Origin: Ruminococcaceae bacterium UBA2857
Lineage (GTDB): Bacteria; Bacillota; Clostridia; Oscillospirales; Acutalibacteraceae
Assembly (NCBI GenBank): GCA_002350705.1
Contig: DEFH01000025.1
Location: 26,367 to 71,426 of the forward strand
Reading direction: 5' to 3'
Length of the DNA stretch: 45,060 nt
Both the position numbers and the translations under genes were made by a program. A model generated the notes under the pieces. It saw only the letters and a program-made list of their open reading frames with translations, was not told the DNA's origin and did not search any database. Of the stretch, positions 41,872 to 45,060 are shown in pieces; position 1 is the stretch's first letter; each line of letters starts with the position of its first letter.

Positions 41872-41902
41872 TTAGTAAGCTAATTGTTAGTCTGCTAACA
41901 AT
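41872..41902. promoter_or_regulatory. MarR-type operator
   Basis: Two TTAG-N4-CTAA elements lie 15 bp apart (41872-41883 and 41887-41898). The second extends to a perfect 8-bp inverted repeat ATTGTTAG-TCTG-CTAACAAT (41883-41902). They lie directly downstream of the -10, over the probable start point. Confidence 0.75.
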
Positions 41903-41928
41903 ATAGCATGCTGAGTGCTATTTGTCAA
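41900..41928 (-). promoter_or_regulatory. Promoter of the marR/ABC exporter operon
   Basis: Minus strand: TTGACA (41928-41923), 17 bases, TATATT (41905-41900), followed at once by the operator repeats. Confidence 0.82.
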
Positions 41929-41942
41929 CAGCATTACAAAAA

Positions 41943-41971
41943 ACACCAAAGAAATTTTCATTCTTTGGTGT
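41943..41971 (-). terminator. Terminator after the 83-residue protein
   Basis: ACACCAAAGAA and its complement form an 11-bp stem with a 7-base loop. On the minus strand it is followed by TTTTTT, 7 bases after the stop codon. Confidence 0.9.
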
Positions 41972-41978
41972 CATTGCT

Positions 41979-42230
41979 TTACGGCATTTCAAAAATTCTG
42001 CTGTCACCTGACGACAGGAATTCCAGAATTTTATCCATAATTTCCTGTGCCTCGTAAATATCATGATACAGTCCCATTGAGATAACGCTTCCCTGTACCG
42101 GCTGGAAAATAATGGCGGAACAAAGTGCTTTTCCGGCAGAATCTTTACTGCCGTAGCTTTTGGAAGTCGTCATAAACTGAATATGATCGGTATTGACAAT
42201 TTTCGTTTTATCCTGCGTTCTCACCCACAT
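41979..42230 (-). CDS. Small protein of unknown function
   Basis: An 83-residue soluble protein, MWVRTQDKTKIVNTDHIQF to RIFEMP. It appears to be a beta-rich N-terminal half and a C-terminal helix (YEAQEIMDKILEFLSSG). The general form (an opening W.R.QDK motif, then a final helix with a periodic E-x-x-E pattern) recalls small conserved Firmicute proteins of unknown role. I choose ATG 42230, 10 bases after GGAGG; the longer ORF would begin upstream of the promoter. It is a one-gene unit with its own promoter and terminator. Confidence 0.78.
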   Translation of the reverse strand: MWVRTQDKTKIVNTDHIQFMTTSKSYGSKDSAGKALCSAIIFQPVQGSVISMGLYHDIYEAQEIMDKILEFLSSGDSRIFEMP

Positions 42231-42266
42231 GGCTACAAAACCTCCGTTGATTGATTGTATATAAAA

Positions 42267-42296
42267 ATTATACCCTTTTTTGCTGTAATCTGTCAA
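42267..42296 (-). promoter_or_regulatory. Promoter of the 83-residue protein
   Basis: Minus strand: perfect TTGACA (42296-42291), 18 bases, perfect TATAAT (42272-42267). Its -35 is only 8 bp from that of the divergent lipoprotein promoter. Confidence 0.85.
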
Positions 42297-42304
42297 TAAA
42301 AGCA

Positions 42305-42333
42305 TTGAATTTTTTTATGATATATTCTAAAAT
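42305..42333 (+). promoter_or_regulatory. Promoter of the lipoprotein/phosphoesterase genes
   Basis: TTGAAT (42305-42310), 17 bases, TAAAAT (42328-42333), 21 bases before the ATG. Confidence 0.68.
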
Positions 42334-42354
42334 AAATGCAAGAGGTGATGTTTG

Positions 42355-43203
42355 ATGAAAAAGATATTCCGAAAAATCTTAGGTACGATTATATTGATTG
42401 GTATTGGTATATTTTTATTGAGTGCGTGTCACGTCAAGTCGGAAAGCCAGCTTGTCAGGTATGCCCGACAAAATTTTGGCGAATGTACCCTCCTCTCCAC
42501 CGAAACAACCAAAAACAACGGCTTGCAGTGCAATTTCCGTGACAGTGAATATGGCTTTGAGTACTATGTCAAAAGTGAAATGCACGATATCAACATTGAC
42601 GGCTCCAAATTCGGCAGCACCGAAAGCACCGACAGCAATTTCAGTTCACAGTATTTTTCACTTCTGCAAAACACTTGTCAAAAACAGTTCCGTCAAATTG
42701 AAACGGAATATTCTGTTTCAATAGAGAAAGGGGACATTGTTGATTTTATGAAAATCAACTGCTCCGATACTCAAAGCGATTTTCTGAAAGCCGCTGAAAA
42801 AACGGCGGATATTATCATCTCATTTGACGGCAGAAAATACTACAAAGATTCCTTTATCGGTATCTGTGACAGCAAGGATAACCGTCTGGGTGCCTATTAC
42901 ATACACGACAAAAAATGGACCGATGCCGACGATGAATATGATTTTGTCTATATCAACGAGGCAAAACAACTCAACCGCCACGCAGAATTTGTCAGAAAAG
43001 AGAAAAAGCTTTTTAAAGAGACAGGTCTTTCTCCCGACCGGGTAAAGGTATCTCTCGGCACTGACGATTACACCTATGACACACCTGTACAGTACTACTA
43101 TTTCACTGCTGACGGAAAAGAATTTTTTATAGCAGACTTTATGATCGACTATGATGCATCACTCATCAGGCATTACAGCAACTACGATGAAATTTTCAAC
43201 TGA
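42355..43203 (+). CDS. Predicted lipoprotein of unknown function
   Basis: The 282 residues begin with a basic/hydrophobic signal and a lipobox LSAC (Cys about 25), so it should be lipidated and face outward. The mature part is mixed alpha/beta and hydrophilic with many Asp, Ser and Tyr (DDEYDFVYINEAKQLNRHAEFVRKEKKLFKETGLS near the middle). No domain is recognised. ATG 42355 lies 6 bases after GAGGTGA; a TTG one codon earlier is less likely. The metallophosphoesterase gene follows closely, so the two are probably co-transcribed. Confidence 0.82.
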   Translation: MKKIFRKILGTIILIGIGIFLLSACHVKSESQLVRYARQNFGECTLLSTETTKNNGLQCNFRDSEYGFEYYVKSEMHDINIDGSKFGSTESTDSNFSSQYFSLLQNTCQKQFRQIETEYSVSIEKGDIVDFMKINCSDTQSDFLKAAEKTADIIISFDGRKYYKDSFIGICDSKDNRLGAYYIHDKKWTDADDEYDFVYINEAKQLNRHAEFVRKEKKLFKETGLSPDRVKVSLGTDDYTYDTPVQYYYFTADGKEFFIADFMIDYDASLIRHYSNYDEIFN

Positions 43204-43221
43204 ATGAACGGAGATGGTTTT

Positions 43222-43752
43222 TTGATTTATTTCACAGCAGACCTGCATTTCTATCATAACAATGCAATAAAATTTGCAAACAGACCTTTTCGGACTGTCG
43301 AACAGATGAACATGGCTTTAATCGACAACTGGAACAACAGAGTAAATCCCAATGATGAAATTTATGTGCTCGGTGACTTCACCATGAAAGGCAGTGCTCT
43401 CGCCGCAGAAATACTCTGTCAGCTAAAGGGACACAAACATCTTATCAAAGGCAATCATGACGGATTCGCCGACAGTGTGCATTTTGAGAAATCCCTTTTT
43501 GAGAGTATCTCCGATTACAGACAAGTGAATTATATGAACACACAGTTCATCTTATTCCATTATCCCATACTGGAATGGAACCAATTTTTCAGGGGAAGTA
43601 TTCATCTTCACGGACACCAGCACAATCATGCCGACTATAACTTTCGGAATCTGCAAAACGGTGTCCGACGCTATGATGTCGGTGTCGATGCCAACAATAT
43701 GCGTCCCGTCAGTGCCGACGAAATTATTGCCTTTTTCAGTGCTCTCCCGTAA
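43222..43752 (+). CDS. Calcineurin-like metallophosphoesterase
   Basis: Small two-metal phosphoesterase of 176 residues. Motifs are TADLHFYH (about 4-11; Asp6 and His8), VLGDF (Asp), KGNHDG (about 79-84), the HYP motif (LFHYPILEW) and HLHGHQHNH (about 133-141). These supply all the metal ligands. I choose TTG 43222 (MIYFTADLHF), 8 bases after GGAG; ATG 43204 is 1 bp after the previous stop, has no ribosome site, and adds six poorly conserved residues. Related cytosolic proteins act on phosphodiesters or nucleotides; the substrate is not known. Confidence 0.92.
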   Translation: MIYFTADLHFYHNNAIKFANRPFRTVEQMNMALIDNWNNRVNPNDEIYVLGDFTMKGSALAAEILCQLKGHKHLIKGNHDGFADSVHFEKSLFESISDYRQVNYMNTQFILFHYPILEWNQFFRGSIHLHGHQHNHADYNFRNLQNGVRRYDVGVDANNMRPVSADEIIAFFSALP

Positions 43753-43757
43753 AGACA

Positions 43758-43799
43758 ACGCACTCAAAGCGGAATTTCTATGCCTTGAGTGCGTTTTTC
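43758..43799. terminator. Bidirectional terminator between phosphoesterase and methyltransferase genes
   Basis: ACGCACTCAA (43758-43767) and its complement (43785-43794) enclose a 17-base loop, with TTTTT after it on the plus strand. It lies between convergent stops. Confidence 0.83.
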
Positions 43800-43801
43800 T
43801 T

Positions 43802-45016
43802 TTATACGATTTGGAAAATATAGAATTTCAGATAATCCGTTTCGGGAACATTCCATAAAATCGGATGGTCGGGGGCTTGCTGACGGGCCTCTATCTGACG
43901 GAGTGAAACACCCGCATCCAGTGCGGCACTTTTCAGCATGGTTCTGAAAAGTTCGTCTTTCATGAAATGCGAACAGGAGCACGTTGCCAGATAGCCTCCT
44001 CTCGGCAGCAGCTTCATGGCACGCAAATTGATTTCTTTATAGCCTCTGACGGCACTGTCCACAGTGGCACGGGATTTTGTAAATGCGGGAGGATCCAGAA
44101 TAATAAAATCATACTTTTCATCCAACGGCATATTCGGCAGCAAGTCAAATACATTTGCCGCTTTGAAAGACATCCTGTTTTCAAAGCCGTTGAGCTGTGC
44201 ATTTTTTCTTGCCATCTCCACGGCATCCTCCGATATATCCACCGCACAGACGTGCTCTGCACCGCCCATCACCGCATTCAAGGCAAATGAACCGGTATGT
44301 GTAAAGCAGTCCAGCACCTTTCTTCCCTTTGCGATTTTCGACACCGCAAGACGATTATATTTCTGGTCAAGGAAAAAACCTGTTTTCTGACCGTTTTCAT
44401 AATCAACATGATATTGAATGCCGTTCTCTGTAATGATTACATTGGTACTGTCGGAACTGCCCAGGTAAAAACCTTTGTTTTCTTCCATGCCCTCCAGCTT
44501 TCTGATGCCTACATCATTTCTTTCATAAATTGCTCTGACATTTTGTCCGTCCTCGTTCAGAACTTTCAGGAGCAGCGGAAAAATTATCTCTTTCCGTTGT
44601 TCAATGCCCAGTGATAATGTCTGTGTGACCAGTATATCGGAAAATTTGTCCACTGTCAGTCCCGGAAATGTATCCGCTTCTCCGAAAATCACACGGCAGC
44701 AATTCAAATCCTCCCCCATGACCGTTTTTCTGTAATCCCATGCATAACGAATTCTTCTCTCAAAAAACGCACTGTCAAATTTATCATTCGCATTTTTGGA
44801 AATCACACGGATTTTGATTTTGGAATGATCATTATAAAAGCCTGTCCCCAAATATTTTCCCTTGTGGGAAATCACGTCCACCAGTTCACCGTTGACAGGC
44901 TTGCCTTTCATATTGCTCAGCTCTCCGTCATAAATCCACGGATGTCCCTCCTGCAAACTTGCCTCTGCTTTTTTCGAGACCTCAATCTGTACATATCCTC
45001 TGTTTTTCAATGCCAT
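43802..45016 (-). CDS. Class I rRNA (cytosine-C5) methyltransferase, RlmI-like
   Basis: SAM-dependent RNA methyltransferase of 404 residues. An N-terminal PUA-like domain (about 1-75) contains HPWIYDGELSNMKGKPVNGELVDV. A linker EEHL-like segment follows, and the catalytic Rossmann domain (about 190-400) has VLDCFTHTGSFALNA (SAM loop, about 235-249), AVDISEDAVEMARKNAQLNG, YDFIILDPPAFTKS (about 305-318) and the late SCSHFM motif with a Cys. It resembles RlmI (m5C1962 of 23S rRNA) in domain order. AAAGGTGG lies 7 bases before the ATG. Confidence 0.93.
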   Translation of the reverse strand: MALKNRGYVQIEVSKKAEASLQEGHPWIYDGELSNMKGKPVNGELVDVISHKGKYLGTGFYNDHSKIKIRVISKNANDKFDSAFFERRIRYAWDYRKTVMGEDLNCCRVIFGEADTFPGLTVDKFSDILVTQTLSLGIEQRKEIIFPLLLKVLNEDGQNVRAIYERNDVGIRKLEGMEENKGFYLGSSDSTNVIITENGIQYHVDYENGQKTGFFLDQKYNRLAVSKIAKGRKVLDCFTHTGSFALNAVMGGAEHVCAVDISEDAVEMARKNAQLNGFENRMSFKAANVFDLLPNMPLDEKYDFIILDPPAFTKSRATVDSAVRGYKEINLRAMKLLPRGGYLATCSCSHFMKDELFRTMLKSAALDAGVSLRQIEARQQAPDHPILWNVPETDYLKFYIFQIV

Positions 45017-45037
45017 CTTGTTTCCACCTTTCCCGTA

Positions 45038-45060
45038 GTGACATACTCCCCCGCCTACGC
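45038..45060. mobile_element. Possible end of an IS200/IS605-type element, cut by the window edge
   Basis: The last bases read GTGACATACTCCCCCGCCTA then CGC. From memory, GTGACATACTCCCCCGCC followed by a hairpin is a common terminal sequence of IS605/TnpB elements. The rest of the hairpin would lie outside the window, so this is a guess from pattern. It lies just upstream of the methyltransferase ribosome site. Confidence 0.4.

Overview
The window looks like a chromosomal segment of an anaerobic, endospore-lineage Firmicute (Clostridia), most like Ruminococcus/Oscillospiraceae. The reasons are a V-type ATPase operon, the sporulation genes gpr and spoIIP, BspA-like leucine-rich surface proteins with a Ruminococcus-style C-terminal domain, a clostridial sigma factor/membrane partner pair, moderate GC content and A/G-rich Shine-Dalgarno sites. 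The genus is an inference. I see no rRNA, tRNA, CRISPR array, prophage or complete insertion sequence. A possible IS200/IS605-type end sits at the extreme right edge.

Layout. 1-4.6 kb: 3' part of a V-type ATPase operon (subunits E, A, B, D) ending in a strong terminator. 4.6-7.4 kb: MATE exporter, then a translationally coupled sigma factor and single-span membrane partner. 7.4-11.6 kb (minus): hisS, aspS, azlC, azlD. 11.7-16.4 kb (plus): two uncharacterised low-complexity proteins, one membrane-anchored, in one operon with pyrC and pyrF. 16.4-19.4 kb (minus): gpr, spoIIP and a Glu/Tyr-rich membrane protein behind a sequence matching the forespore SigF/SigG consensus. 19.4-20.9 kb: orphan sugar-binding lipoprotein. 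20.9-24.5 kb (minus): a Cys-containing small protein with a CarD-like regulator, then asnB with a membrane protein. 24.5-25.75 kb: divergent XRE regulator/membrane protein pair bounded by two near-identical 46-47 bp hairpin repeats.

25.8-32 kb (minus): a 168-residue unknown protein, rbfA, nrnA, truB and ribF (the usual cluster without infB), then a Gly/Pro-rich tail-anchored protein, a membrane/helical protein and a BspA-like protein. 32-33.7 kb (plus): two tandem DUF2975-like membrane paralogues and a small XRE regulator behind three copies of an operator-like sequence. 33.7-37.7 kb (plus): a SulP transporter with an unusual C-terminal extension, and a second BspA-like protein encoded by a 69-bp tandem repeat. 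37.7-41.9 kb (minus): MarR regulator plus a heterodimeric ABC exporter. 42-45 kb: a small unknown protein, a lipoprotein with a metallophosphoesterase, and an RlmI-like methyltransferase.

Most genes are housekeeping. The best candidates for undescribed biology are the DUF2975-like pair with its triple operator, the third gene of the gpr-spoIIP cluster, the repeat-bounded XRE module, and the pyrimidine operon headed by two unknown proteins. No intergenic stretch exceeds 300 bases. Many start codons were moved downstream of the longest ORF because a good Shine-Dalgarno site picks an internal ATG, GTG or TTG.
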